DNA of 64,000 bases, from contig JAVTVJ010001818.1 in the NCBI GenBank assembly GCA_034509425.1, positions 62,001 through 126,000 of the forward strand, read 5' to 3'. The notes beneath the pieces were generated by a model. It ran no database searches. It was not told the DNA's origin and saw only the letters and a program-made list of their open reading frames with translations. Both the position numbers and the translations under genes were made by a program. This stretch comes from Eopsaltria australis (taxonomy: Eukaryota; Chordata; Aves; Passeriformes; Petroicidae). Of this stretch, positions 38,145 to 52,600 are shown piece after piece (the stretch's first letter is position 1; every line of letters starts with the position of its first letter).

Positions 38145-38660
38145 CTATCATAGAACCACAGAATCATGGAAACAATTTAAATTGGGAAAGACCCTTAAGG
38201 TCACAGAGTCCAACCACAGAACTAAAACTGTGAGGTCCAACACTAGACTCTGTCCCTAAGTGCCACATCTACATGTCTTTTAAATATCTCCAAGAATGGT
38301 AACTCCACCACTTCCTTGGGCAGCCTCTGCCAGTGCTAGATAACCGTTTTGGTGACAAAATTTTTTCCTAATATCCAAATTAAACCTTCCCTGATGCAGC
38401 TTGAGGTGATTTCCTTTTGTCCTGTCACTTGTAACTTGGAAGAAGAGGTCGACCCCCACCTGGCTATACCCTCCTTTCAGGCAGTTGCAGAGAACAATAA
38501 GGTCCCTCATGAGCCTCTTTTCTCCAGGCTGAACACCTCCAGCTCCCTCAGGCACTCCTCACCAGACTTGTGCTCCAGACCCTTCCCCAGCTACACTGCC
38601 CTTCTCTAGACACACTCCAACATGTGGATCATGGAGGACATACAGCAATCCAAAACATAC
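38145..38660 (-). mobile_element. CR1 LINE 3' end, about 500 bp, longest copy here
   Basis: On the plus strand it begins with ATCATAGAACCACAGAATCA, the reversed tail. It runs through TGTCCCTAAGTGCCACATCT, AATTTTTTCCTAATATCC, GCTTGAGGTGATTTCCTTTT, GAAGAAGAGGTCGACCCCC, CTCTTTTCTCCAGGCTGAAC and CTCTAGACACACTCCAACA. This is a nearly continuous CR1 3' untranslated and ORF2-end sequence, one of the less diverged copies in the window. No open reading frame of CR1 remains. Confidence 0.95.
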
Positions 38661-41600
38661 TTTTCCCCTAAAAAAGTGAGCAATTGTTAATGTTAGCAGT
38701 GGAACAATAATGCATTGTCATGTTTGTAACTCTGGGATATCTACTGCTGTAGCGGAGAAGTTGTAGAAATATCGTCATGATAAAAATCTGAGAAGTGTTT
38801 GTAGGCTTTGATACAAGAGCCATCACTGGTAATGTCAGTAACCTACTCCTGTGAGCTGACAGCATGATGCTAAGGCCACAACCCATCCCGTGCGTGGAAC
38901 TGCTTCCTTAGAAGAAAGATGTGCAGAAAGAAATATCAGGGTTTGGTCCAACAGGAGGGGTTCTGGGCTGCAGTGCAAGCAGCTGCAGCAGAGGAACTTC
39001 CCAGAGATCCCACTCCTGGGATCCCGTCCACTCTAAAGATGGACGTGGGAGGTGGGCAGGGAGCAGCTCTCTGTATGGCCAGCTCCTTGTCTCCTTTGTT
39101 CCTTGAAAACAGGAATGCTAACACTGGCACAAGTAAATGGGCTGGAAAGTACAGCCAGATAAGGAGGAAAGAAGAAGGGGTGGAAATCTCATTTTCAGCA
39201 GCTGCCTGTGCTTACAGCAGCATAAGCCAAACATGAGATGAATCCACTACAGGGAAACTGCAGCTTCTTTCACAGTGGACCACCCAAAAGAAGATGGCAG
39301 CTAGGATAAAAATAAGTCTGTAAAGAGCCATAAAGCAAATGCTTTAACAGAAACCAGTCTATGAGTCCACGTATTTGAGTACTCAGCAGCTCCAGTCTAT
39401 ACAGCAATCAGTGTGGACTCACTCTTGGCCATACCACTGCCACTGACAGTGTTTGGCACACTGGAGAAAGAACATGTTTTGTGACATTCTGGTAATAGGC
39501 AGTTTTAACTTTGTTTTTGGGCACCATGTGTTCTGCCATCCAGGAATGCCACCACTATCAAGATCCCAATTTCATTAATTTACAGGAGATATGTACCAAC
39601 ATATATGTCATGATGTAAAGAGGATCCTCAATTATCGCTCTACCTGCACTGCAGCAACAGCCAGTTGACCGATTTTAACACTTTTCTTTCAGCAAGGACA
39701 CTCCCTAGAAGAATAAACTTTGAATAACTGATAAACTCAGTATAGGCTATGTTGTGATATACAACCTCAGCACAAAAATAAGTAATAAAAAAATTCTCTA
39801 TCTATTTTTCCAGACATCTTTTACTATCTTGGTTTGTAATCTCTGCTCATTAAACAATTATTCAATTAAATGTCAGCCCCTCTCCCCAAGTTTCACACTT
39901 TCATCCACCTTCATCAACCTCATCCTTTAACACCAAACAGAAGAAGTTACTGCATACGTAAAAGCTACCAATTAATCTCAACTCCAGCTATGGTAATCTG
40001 TTTTCTTTCATATACTCTGATTGATCAGCCTACTTTAAATAAATTAAGAGAAATTTTGAGTAATCTACACTCAGTTTGGATTGTGATGTTGCTTGCTGGA
40101 TTCTTAACCCCAAATCTCGTACACTTTCCAAATATACGATATGGCTTTAAAAAAGCTATTGGTTCTCCCTTATATCCTGGCTTTGTTCGTATCCTTAATG
40201 CTGTCACGACAGTGCCAATGATAGTCCTTATCTTAAAAAAAGGCAATGGCCACCATGTCAGAGTGGAATCATACATCACAGGCAGACCCAGCATCATCCT
40301 GTACTTTGACTCTTAATCTGTGAGGAGGAAGCACCGTGGGTGGGAAAGAACAGGCTCTATAAGCACAGCAGGATGGCTGGATTAACTCTGCCAGGGGCAG
40401 CAAGGGAACAGCAAAAGCATTTCTCAAAATATCTTTTTCTTTCATGCTTTGAGGTAAGAGCAGGAAGAAATACCATCAAAAAGGGGGGTTACAAAGGGAT
40501 ACAAATAAAGTAGCAAAAATATTCATCCGTCAATAGCTCAAGTAAGTTCTTCCCATGTGGCTCTGAGCAACACAACGAATTCCAGCAATGATTATTGTCT
40601 GCGTGATTTGAGAGAAACTGAAACCACAAGGCAGTTCAGATCTTACACATCTTCTTATGCAGATTCCTTCATTAAACATTCAACATTAGTCTGGCTTAAG
40701 GAAGAAACATTTTTGTACATAACCAAATTAGAACAAAGCAAGCTGTACTGAAGAGCTCTCCAAACACGAGGCTGATTTTGTACTATGGTTAAAATAGAAA
40801 GATTAACCGAACTTCATATTAACAGTGAAAACTGGCAAAGTTTTGGTCATCTCAAACTTCTTGTCCTTAAAGTTATTTTATAAATGAACAAGAATACAGA
40901 TGCATGTTTTTGAATCCACAGTTTGGGCAGATCCATTATTAATGAAGCATTCTGGCAAAACCCACCAACAAATGGGTTGTCATGGGAAAGGCTTTCTTGC
41001 TACAAATTCTATTTGAATTTTCTCAGTGAGAAGGGCTGTACAGGACTGACTCCTCATACAGAGTAGTGCAGCATGCCTTCTGTATCTCCACTCTTTCTCC
41101 TTTTTCTCTTCAGCCTTATCAAAAGCTCCTGAAAAGGGAGGATAAACCACATCTCCATGGCTCAGGCTATGATTCTCTTTTTCGTTTTCTTATCCCCATC
41201 CAACCCATACAATAAAGTCAAAAGAAAGAAAGACAGTTCCAAGGATTCCATTCGTCACTTTTTCCATCAGTACCAGTAACACCAGCAGGCCCTTATTTTG
41301 CAGACTGTTACAAGAGGGGATATTTGGACCTCCATGAAAGCAAAATGACTTATCACACCTGTGGGTTCAGCTAACTGCAGGATAGTTGTCCCATGTTGCA
41401 AGAAGTCAGAGGCCCTGAATCACATCTATAATGATTTCCAAACCACACTGAATGCTGTCAAGAATCTCCCCAATCTCTAGTTATGTCTTTTCATAATTCT
41501 AAATATTGTAATTCAGCAAATATCTTGGCAGTGCTAGCTTGAACTTAGCATTGTTAGCTTAACAGTTGGGGTCGATCACTTTAAAGCTAATTTCCTACCT

Positions 41601-43199
41601 AAATGATCCTGTGATTATAAATATCCTTAACCCAACAACTAACCCCTCTGATTCTTGAATTATGGCTTTTTTTTAATATTTCACCTAAATGGTCACTTCC
41701 GTATCTCTTGGTCTGTCCTCACTGATTTATGGAAATAATTCATCATTATGAACAGTTTTACTTTCTCCTGCAAGTAATTTATTGTAATATAAGTACAATT
41801 TTGCAAAACTCTCCTAGAGTTAATAGAAAGAAGAATAGAAATTTGTTTTCTTTTCCTAGTTGAAGTGGACATAAAGAATACAATGTATAAACACATTATC
41901 CCAGGTGAAATATGAAGGGAACCATGCTAGGGGACAGAAATTTACAAGTTTTTATAACACTCCTCTTGCTACTATGCACAACATTCATATATCACTGTCC
42001 TTTTTTTGTGTTCTGTTGTTGACTGATGTTCAGTCAAATATCCAGTACCTCTAGTCCTCCTGCCCAAATTATTCCCCTGTAGTGCTGTTCAGTGATATAC
42101 TCAGAGCTCATTATATTCTCTCATGTGACCTGTACTTTCAAAATAAATCACTTTCACATTTCTTCAATTATATCTTATATAACTGATTCAGCCCATTTAT
42201 GCATTATGAAGATCATACTCTATTTTAATCCTATCTTACAAATGTTACTACACTGTTAAATAATCACCCTTCAGATCAGAAATAATGCCATGAAAATCCA
42301 CATTTGTTTGGGATGACAAGTTTTGCTACAGCAAAAAAGAGATTAGTTTACATGTACATTTATATCTCTTAATTTATAGTATTAGGTATAATAGCCAGAG
42401 GCATTATGGTGAAGCCAATTAAGTTTCTATATCATCTTGTCACAAACATGCACTACAGTACAGATCACATTAACTCACCATAACATAAGAGATCCTGTCA
42501 TGAACATTTTACACCAAACCACCACATGAACTGTGATTAATAATGAATCAGAAGAGCAGATTTACATGAATAACAAGAAAAGAGAAAAAAAACCCTCTTA
42601 TTATGGACAATTAGATGATAATGTAACCTACATATTTGCTATGTTCTAATATGCAGCCACCTGGGGTATATTCACATGACTTACTTAAAATGTATTTCTG
42701 AGTTGTACTAGAGAATTAAATAACATTTTAGCTTTTCAAATTAGTCAGTAAGCCTAAATTTAGTCACTGTTAAGTATAGTTTTAGAAAGTCTACTATTCA
42801 AGCATACAACTACCCACATTTATGGGGAAGTTGTCACATTTATGTGGGTTTTTTAATTCTTCCTGTATTTGTGATCCAGATCTGGATCCAGAAAAGTATA
42901 AGCCTTTTCTCATTTTAAGAATCCTGACATTTAAACTTACTTCTTTCTGCTGTAATAAGAATCTTTGAATCATAAAATATTTTCTGTTCATATTTTGTGT
43001 CCGTATTTCCTTCTCAAACAGATTTTTCACAGATACTCAACTGCATAAGTAAACCAAATTTCTGAACAGAATTGTAAGGAAATGACTTGAATTTAAAATA
43101 GGCTTTTGAAACACTGTACTATATTTTTGCATTAAAAATCACATGCTTACTTAGCAGTGGGCAATTCCTTAAGTTTCAGGAACTTATTTGTTTCATCCT
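38661..43199. other. AT-rich intronic sequence with one unusual double-open segment
   Basis: No recognised exon or transposon. The segment 39870-40316 is open on the plus strand for 148 codons and, over 40025-40297, also on the minus strand for 90 codons. Neither translation matches a family I know. It is probably chance or conserved noncoding DNA. Confidence 0.45.
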
Positions 43200-43448
43200 A
43201 AACCTGGTCCAGTGATCTTTGATGAATGAACACCGATTGCAAGGAGTTTACCAGGCACTGGTGTCCCCACTGAGCCCTGTGAGCCGGGTGTCCTCCCTGG
43301 CCCTGGGCCCAAAGGACAGAACCAGCACAAGAGTGCTGCAGGCAGGTTTTGCCACCAAAGCATGTCACGGATGGACTGGGAAAAACGAACCAGATTCTTC
43401 ACACTCAAAGATACAGAATTATACGTAAAATTAGCAAAACATCTTAAA
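43200..43448. other. GC-richer segment beside a CR1, origin unclear
   Basis: This segment borders the CR1 at 43449 and has a GC-rich core (GAGCCGGGTGTCCTCCCTGG). It does not match CR1. It may be a remnant of another element that the CR1 landed next to. Confidence 0.3.
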
Positions 43449-43650
43449 ATCAAAGAACCAGTTGGAAGGGACCCATCAGGATCATTGAGTCCAACTCCTG
43501 GCCCTGCACAGGGCCATCCCCAAGAGTCACATCATGTACCTGAGAGCATTGTCCAAATGCTTCTTGAGCTCTGTCAGGTTGCTGCTGTGACCCTGGGGAG
43601 TCTGTGCCAGTGCTCAACCACTCTGGGTGAAAAGAAAACACTGAATATAC
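43449..43650 (-). mobile_element. CR1 LINE 3' end fragment
   Basis: Read on the minus strand this is the same CR1 subfamily as at 1-405 and 53637-53940. On the plus strand it shows AACCAGTTGGAAGGGACCCA, GATCATTGAGTCCAACTCCT, GGCCCTGCACAGGGCCATCC and CCTGAGAGCATTGTCCAAAT, and ends at CACTCTGGGTGAAAAGAAAA. It is 5'-truncated in the element's own orientation. Confidence 0.93.
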
Positions 43651-46600
43651 GGGCTCTTCAGAATTGATCGAGATATGAAAATATGTATTTCAGTTTGGAA
43701 AACAGGGAGCAGAGCACAGTGCTCCCTGAAATTTCAAGATTGTTCCCAGACAACAGCAATCTCCCGGCCTTCTGGGCACTGACAGAGAAGCTCCAGTTCA
43801 AAATCAGGAGGCTGGTAGGCTTAGGGATGGAGGAGTTTGAAGCACAGTGGAATGCTACAGTGCACAAATTTTCCTACCACCCCCTGCCCCCAGCGTGCCC
43901 TTCCTGCTTGGAGCTGCTTCGCTGCCATCCCACAGCTCCACTGCTGCAAACAGGGTCATGCTGGATGCCTTGCTGCATGCTTCATCCCTGGCTTCTTCTC
44001 AGACATCAATGAATGCTCTGCTCTTCAGAGACAGCTAGGACTGCAGAACATTACAATCTACATTTGTCTTACAGACCAACGGGAAATAAAACCTTGTACA
44101 GGCCAGAGATTCCTCTGCATCCATGCTCAGGCAAAGAAACCAAATGAGAAAACACCATGTGCAAATCATAAATGAAAAGATGGTGAGAGACACCACGAGT
44201 TACAACTAAGTGCAAACTGTACAAGGAATTATATCTGTTCAGAACTTAAAATGCAAATGTTAGGTTTTGTTAATCTGCCTCTTAACTGCAGATACAACCA
44301 ACGCAAGCTCCTGAAATAATAAGGCAGAATGAGAATTTGAAACCTACGAGAGATAAAATGAGTGCCGGAATTTTAAGAGGATGAATAACACAGAAGAAGA
44401 ATAGAAAGACCAGAAAATGGGTCATTATAGTAATCAGATGAGAAATAGCTAATGGAAGGATTAACCTTTTACAATAAAATTAAAAAGCAGCTATTTGAAG
44501 GATATCAGTAGGTGACATCAGATGGCATTCATGATAACCAGAGTAGATTATTTTATCTGTCTCTTATGGCTGTTTGGGTAACTTTCCCTTTTCTTCTTGG
44601 CAAATTCAATTTCCTTCCCTCCCTGCCAACCTTCTCCCTCTCTCTCTTCACATATTATTTTCAGCTCAACAGACCCCAAATTCCTTCTTCCTTGCAGCTT
44701 TCCTCTAGGTCCCCTTCATTTCTTTACCATCCATCACCCAGCTCAGCAATTTATCTGCACTTGAACCATATTCCCATCTCATCCAGCTGACAACCGCAGA
44801 GGTGACAGGGAGAAGTGACAGCAAAAGAATGAGTAAAAACTGTTGACCAATGAATAAGGCAAAAAGTCCATGGAAAAATTGAAAGGAAGCAGTTGGATTA
44901 ATAATAAAATCAGATTTGATTTAATGGCATCTGTTCTCCGCCATAAGCAGTGAAATAACCACATGATGAACATTTTTAATGTATGTTTAACGTCTATCAT
45001 ATATATTATTTACAGGATAACCATTCAGGGATGCAGAACAAGAATGCCTCATTCTTCAGCAATCTCTGCCCTTATTTTGCAACTCTAGGATACCGTGGAA
45101 ATGAAGAGAACAAACACCCACATAAGTTTCTATTCTTCTTGTGTACAACTGGTGCTGCAAGGAGAACTGCAACCACCTCCCCTCATCAGCTGTGACCTGG
45201 GACAACCGAATTTACTACCACACATAGTGTGATTGCTTAATTATTTACTGAGATAAAACATACAGAGAACACAATGTTTTACCAATAGGGAGCATTTTGC
45301 AGAATGGCTGGCTATTCAAAAACATTTTGAAGAAAGAACTGATTTTGTGAACATGGGCTCCTGCTATGAATTTTTTTTTGCATAAAATTGTGCAACTAAT
45401 TTTTACCTATTCAGAATCCCATGAAATCTCCTCACCAGAATACGTTTTCTTACTGTCTAAACCAAAAATTATTACTGTGTCATGATGCAGGAAATACTTA
45501 GAAAATATAAAAAATGTCCTCCTGTACATTACCATTGTACCATTTTGATAAAAAAATTTATAAGCCCCCAGGAACAGGCACGTATGTTAAAAACATCTAG
45601 GGTCATCTTCAGTAATTTAAAAGCTTCTGTGGTTCAGAATTTCATATTTTTAACAAAATACGGCATGTGTTTGTATCAGCAAGTTTCATCTCTCATTATC
45701 CATCTCCCTCCTACACCTTTCTAGTATAAAAACCCCTTCTGCTTGCTGACAGAATACTAATTTGGCTTCACTTAAATGCTAAAGCAATGCAGTCCAGCTA
45801 TCTCATTTAAAACATGTGTAAAGCTGTGAAACAATTGACATGCACAATGAAGAGTATCTACCATAAGATTTGCACAGAATTATTTTTCAATAGGCACTAA
45901 AAACCAAAAGCTAATCCTAGCCATCATTCCCACCTGCACCCCCCTCCCCCCATATATCTCTGAAAATCAGGGAATGGAAAAGGGCAGTATTTACCTCACA
46001 GCTCACCACTTCACATGACCTGTAAAGACTAAAGGCCAGGTGATGCATATCCAGAATACATATATATATATGCTTCTCTTTGTGCAAGGGCAGTCACTTA
46101 TCCTTCTAACTTCAACCACATTTTTCTGTATGTGTGACAAGAAAATGTGCATTAACAAAGCCTGCATCAAAAATAAATCGAGGGCAGGAAGAATTCCCAT
46201 ATATGAAGAGTACAAAAACTCTAAATACAGAGTGCTCTATGGACAAGGTATCTCAGAGATACCTTCCAGTGACCTGTATTGACAAATCTCTCAGACCACC
46301 CTCCTCATAAAGGCATAGTTTTAAGGCATAAAATGGAAAGTATAATGAACCTTGTGCTGGCATGATATCATTGAGTTGATTCCAAACACTTGGTGTGTAA
46401 GTATGTGGGATTTAAATAAATACACCCACCCTGAAGTAAAAATGTGTGATGTGTGTTACCATCTTTGTACACCCACAATGGCTAGAAAGAAGGAAAAATA
46501 TGTGCAAGAGACCCCTCACACTACTGCAGCAGAGCCAGCCACAACATGCCTGAGAAACAGAGACCCCCAAAAGCCTGGTTTTGAGTAGCATCAATATGCT

Positions 46601-49600
46601 CCAGGCCAGAGCAAATTGAGAGCTAAGCCTCACCTTCCTGGGGTACACAACTGAGAAATTACTCATTCAGATGTTCTCACAGAGGCTCACACAATCTATT
46701 TTAAGTTCAAAATCAAGGCAGCTTCCCCCACCCCAAACAAAAATGCAGACACAAGCTACTGTGCTAAAATGCTCCTCAGAACAGCAGAGAAAGTACACGG
46801 ACAAGTGAGATAGCAAAACCTGATAAAATTTACAACTGAGATTAAGATGAGATGAAAACACCTCTTCTCTTTAAAATCTCTAATTCCTGAAAGGTTAAAA
46901 ATGTCCAGAGATTTATCAGCAGAAGAGTCACTAGTAAAAATAATTTCTTTCAGAGGGTAAATATAACTATTGTTGTGCAGAGTGCAAGAAGACAAGAACT
47001 GTTGTTGGACACATCTATATTTCCAGATATAATAATCTCATTTACAGTTCAGTATTTTAAAGAAATGAAAATGTGGAAGACCTGATTGCCGTTCCAAACC
47101 TGCTTTGTGCAACAAGACTAATGCAAGACTGACTCAAGAAGCTGACCCATATACTGAAAAATAGGATGTAAAATTAAATGTGAAAATGTACAGCATTATT
47201 TTAACTTAGCTTGAAGTTGCACAGCTAAATCTCTGTGCACCAAACTGAAAAGTTATCTATACACTGCAGATTATTATGCACTCAGTGAACACACATTTAA
47301 AAAATTTTTGCTGTTAGTGGCATTGAATTTTTCATGCATTTTAAAGTTAGATAAATGGTTAAGAAAATAATTCAACAGGTCAGGTGTTTCATTAATTTAA
47401 ATATTAACAACAAAATCCTCCAAGCAGAATCAAAATGTCTTTTTTCTTTTTTTGCCCTTGCCTGTAGACCCATGTACTTTTTCCAGGGCAGGAAAACCCA
47501 GTGAGAAGCTTTCTCAGCTTGCTGGAAGTACCAGCATGTTGGACATCTGGGGCTGCACAACCTACATTCCCTGTAGAAACCGCTCCTGTTTAGATCTGAG
47601 CTAACACGTTATCTTTTGTCTAGATTTACACTTCTGTTCTTGGTCCGAGGCATCCTGTTCCCAAAAGAATCTTTGCTTTGTAAGAGTGTCTGAGTGTACA
47701 CTGAATATCAGCTTGACACTGTTTAATAACAAAGCATACGTGCACTAGAACTTTGAAAGTATCTAAAATATTTTCCGCAAGTTTAGAAATTAACTGCCTG
47801 CAATGATCTAATGTCAGTAAAAGACTCTCTTTCAGACACCACGTATTGGTAACAAGGATGAGAAGGTAACAAGGTTTCCTTGATGTCAATGTCAAAATAC
47901 CATTGACTGGAATGAAGCCAGTGTCTCGCTTGGGCATGCTGTACTCCAATAAAACAGGGATTACACTGCATTGCAGAACTGAAAAGGATGGGTAAAGTTA
48001 AAATGAAATGGTAGAATGAAAGGTGACTGTGAAAAACAGTGTTTTCTTATTCAGCAGACCTACCCTACAAATATTCAATCACATAGCTGCTTATAGTCAG
48101 AGCTAGAAAAACACCCTAGGATTACTTTTTATTTCAATTTCCGAGATGATAGTTATGGTGAGAGTAAGCAGATCCTGTATATTGTCTTTCACTCTTGTGA
48201 TTTCATCATGAGTCTCAAAAAAGTCTATCTTCTTCCCAAAATCACAACTTTTTTAATCTCAGCTTTTGTTAGGAAGACAAATGCACAAGTCCCATGACTG
48301 CATAGACAGTTTTGAATTATGACTTTTTTTCTATGACATTTCAAGCCCTGACGTTGACTAGTTTTTCATCATGTAGATAATCACTAATTAAAAGACAACT
48401 GAACTTCCAAATTCTACACACTGGAAAAGTGTGCCCAAGCTGGAGCAGCCCTACTGTAAATTGTCACCTTATTACTGTATAAGGGCAAGAAAGAAGCCTT
48501 ACAGAGAACAAATTTGACTTTCAGGCAACAAGCATATTTAAGAGAAACCTCTAGGTTCCAAATTTGAAAACTTTTTCCTTGTGGTTCACAAGACAAAATG
48601 AACAGGGCACTTTGTCACCCATCCCTAAAGCTTCAGCTTTTCACAACACTGGGTTGTCAATGATTCTAACTTTCACTGAAGTAAAAGGAATGTACAATCT
48701 CTGAGGGATGCAAAGAAAAGCTTGGACACAAGTGAAATCAAATAAAAAACCCCAAATCACGTGCAAAGATGAGAGAAGCTGAATGATGGTGTCTCTCCCT
48801 GACTGTGTTCTGTTAAGGGTTCTTTTGAGACTCAGGTGTAAAGGACACTGCTGTTAGTGCTAATCTCCTCCTGCCAACACACTGCTTCAGTGTGTAAAAC
48901 AGGCAGATCTGAGAGAAGTTGGGGACAAACTGCAGTTTTGATATGTTTCTCCCTCCTTCACAGGAACCTCGCCCAGGCTGTTGGTGCTAAGAGCCCAGTC
49001 AGAACTTTAATGATATGCTAGGATAAGATGCAGATGTTAGCAACTTTTACTAATAGCTGCTCTTGATCCTATGTTGTCAACTCTCAACCATTCCACTCTG
49101 CTTTGTTAACACCCACGTTTTACCACAGGAGAAGCTAACAAGGAACTCGGGTCTCAAGAAGAATGAAACCCATGGTGAAAAGAAGAGAACTGGATGCATC
49201 CCATTGGGTAAGGTCTGTCCTTGCATCTCAGGCATCCAGGACTTCCATCATGCCATGGTAAAGTGTAAGAGAAGACACGGACCATGAAGACGAAATGAAA
49301 AACGGCAATAAACTGAACATCAAATGAGTTTGGAACTGGAGAGCAGGGAGCAAAGTACAAGCGCTCAGACATGGCCTCCTGCTTCAACAGATAAATAAGA
49401 ATAGGGTAGAGCAAGGTGATTTAAAAAGAAAAATATGACACAGTATGTTTTATTTCACAGCATGTTAAAAAATGATTAAAGAAATGTGAAGAAGAATAAA
49501 AGACTTGTACTTTGAGCTTTACTTTCAAATACAGCAATATAACACAGAAATATTCTGATATGTGGCTGTATGCATCACTTCTATGTCTATTATCCAGCAT

Positions 49601-52600
49601 CCTAGAAAAATGAAATACAAACCTACACATTTTATAACAGCAGAACAGGTTTTGGAGAGTGGGAGCTTATGAATGGTAGAACACGAATTTAGCACAGTGA
49701 AAAACAAAGTCCAAGCTCAGGGGTCTATTCTCTTTTCATTGCTTTTATACACTTCGAGTATTCTGGAAGGTTATGTAGAAGCATTAGGAGTAGAATAGAC
49801 TACTGTGAAATAAGCTCACAAATTAAATTAAGAGAGGGAGAGAGCAATGAATAACTGAATCCCCTGAGCCAGAAGAATGCCATCCTGGAGTGTCACAGAA
49901 GGATATACAATATGTGCTTCTATGGACCCACTTTGCTGTGGACCCATGTAATTTATTAACCTGACAGCAATGCCATACATACCCACAGGCTCTTCCTAAC
50001 CTCCCTCCTGCCCATCAGCATGCTTCCACAAAGAACTGCCAAGGAGACTGACATAATGAAAATGCAGTGGTTTGGCTGCTTTTCAACCTTCTCTGTACCC
50101 TGGAGACATAAGGATTACTTATTATTAGCAATTAAGAAATTTAATCCACTATCCTACATTGCATATGATCAAGCTTTATTGTACTCTAGTGAGTCTTATC
50201 ATAGTACAAACATCAGGCTATAAGCCCATTTTCTAATGTATTGACTTTAATTTTATATAGAGTTAACCTTCCCTGCTGCAATGTGGTCACTTGATTCCGT
50301 ATTGTTGATGAGAGTGTGGCTCTCGAGTCTTTGAATAATGCAAGTGTATATTTCTATCAGTGCAGTGGGGAAAAATACTAACTTGATTTCTCTTTCCTAT
50401 TTTCTTTTGAACAAATGCAAACCTGAAGCACATGTGGATTAACTGAAAAATTTGAGTCTGCAGGTGAAACTTAGCATACTAATAGGAATGAAAACAATAT
50501 CTTCTAAATCCTAACACCATGCCTTATTCATAAAATCATCCTGGCTATACTTGCTGTATCCACACAATCAGAATGGGTGAAACAAGACCACTAAAAATAT
50601 CTACTGTGTATGCAGTCTGGCCAGGCACTGCAAGAAGTGATTCACAGTCTTCACTCTCTGCAAGCCTAAAATCAGATGTTCCACACTATTTTCTCAGAGT
50701 GGTCTTTGTTCTCATTAATTAATGACGGTATTTATGAAGATAACAACACTCTTTCTCACGGACTGCTAGTTTAAGTGAAAAATTATTATGGCCACATAAC
50801 AGACATCACATTTACTGGCCAAAAATACAAAGAAAATCCCAATCAAGGACTGGCAAACATTAATACTTGTAAAAAAAAGTAAAATATCTGATTAAAAATA
50901 TGTGAGAAAGCAAAAGTGAATTTCTAATGTCACCATCTATCACATCAGTCCACTGCCTTCCATCCCAGATAGAAGGCATATTTATCTCTCTCTGCCTTCC
51001 CAACACATACACCAAACTTTCCCCCAAACTGTGTCATTCTGCTCAATCCAGCTCCCATGTGGCACCGAGTTTTCCCTGGGCAGAAGACAAGAGTACCAGG
51101 TGCTGGTGGCTCTCATCAGTCAGGGTGCACTATCACAGTGAGAAGAGCAGAATGAGAAGTCACCTGTAACTGAGTGCTTTTATTTAAGCCAAGATGCCAT
51201 TCATCACAGTGACTTGTTTTAAAGAGGCAACTGGTGACTGACCAGTGCCACCAGGAGCATAAACAACAGCACATTTTCCTATGGATTTTCCACAATCCTT
51301 TCCTTGCCCCACAGCAGAACTCTTCCCTTCTCTGTACCTCTTTCTCTGTATTATTTTCAGCTTCCTTCACCCTCACTGTAATTTCAGCTTCCCACCACGG
51401 CTCTACGGCTTAACTGTGCTTTTTCCTACCCTCACCAGTGCAAGCCACAATAACCCTGCCACAATGAGGATATTAAAAGAGTTCCATCTACTCACTTGCA
51501 TGAAAGCTGTGGGAACTTAATACCTCTGAAAGAAACGATTCTTCCAGCTCAAATGCCCAATCAGTTTGTAAGACCAAAGGAATTATTGCAAGACCATCCT
51601 TCTTTAGCTTAAAAATTATTCTCCAACAGGAAACAATAATGGAGTAAATCAGTGACCAAAACTGCTAAAATATATGTCTTTAAATAATACAGTTCAGAGC
51701 AAGAACACCAAGTCTTATTTCTTATGTAACTTCACATAACTGCAGTTATTTAACTAGTGTTCACCTCATCAAATAAAACTATTGTGGTGCTCTTAATATT
51801 CTTTTGCTTATAACAGAAAAGTTAAAGCACTTCAAATTTAGATTCAGTTCTGTCCGTCTGCAACGACAAATGCAAGTCAGCAAAGCAAACCTGGACTGTG
51901 CACTCGTGTTTACTAAAATGACACGGTGTTCACGTAGAGTGAATGTCATTCCACACTCCTGTCAGAATAGAGATTAATTAAACAACTGTCTTCAGTGATT
52001 CTTCTCACCTGAGCATGCACATCCAGAATTTATACACAGCATTCTTTAGACGCAGACTGGAAAGAGAGATCTGATGCTTAGGAAGAGCAAGGAGCAGATT
52101 GATTTCTGAGCTTGTAACACACCTACACTAACATATTAAAGTATTTTGAAATTAGAAGAATTCCAGTTCTTTGATGATTTATCCACAAAGGAAAGCATTT
52201 TTACCAAAATAGCCATACAGGCGATCTTCTATTCAGCGAAGAACCAAGTCGTCAACCTGGCTGCTCAAATAACGAAAACATCAGGCAGGCAAATGTAGTC
52301 CTCTGTCAGTCTCATTACTACTACTGGAGAATTTTAAACAGCAGTGAAATGAAACACAAAGCTCACTAAATCTGGGGAGTTAAGGAAGTCCTATAGTTCA
52401 TGGCTCTGATGACGATGATCCAGGGGTTCTCTAGGTGCGCTCAGAGCCAAGATAAAAAAACAGCGGGCACTAACACACTGCAGCTAGGTGCTGTCAGAAT
52501 AGGTGAAAATGAGGTAAGGATGGTCAGACAGGCAGTGACTAACCCTGGATGCATGTTTCCTTACTGCATAACTTTCACTTGATAGGACTTGAAAATGTGA

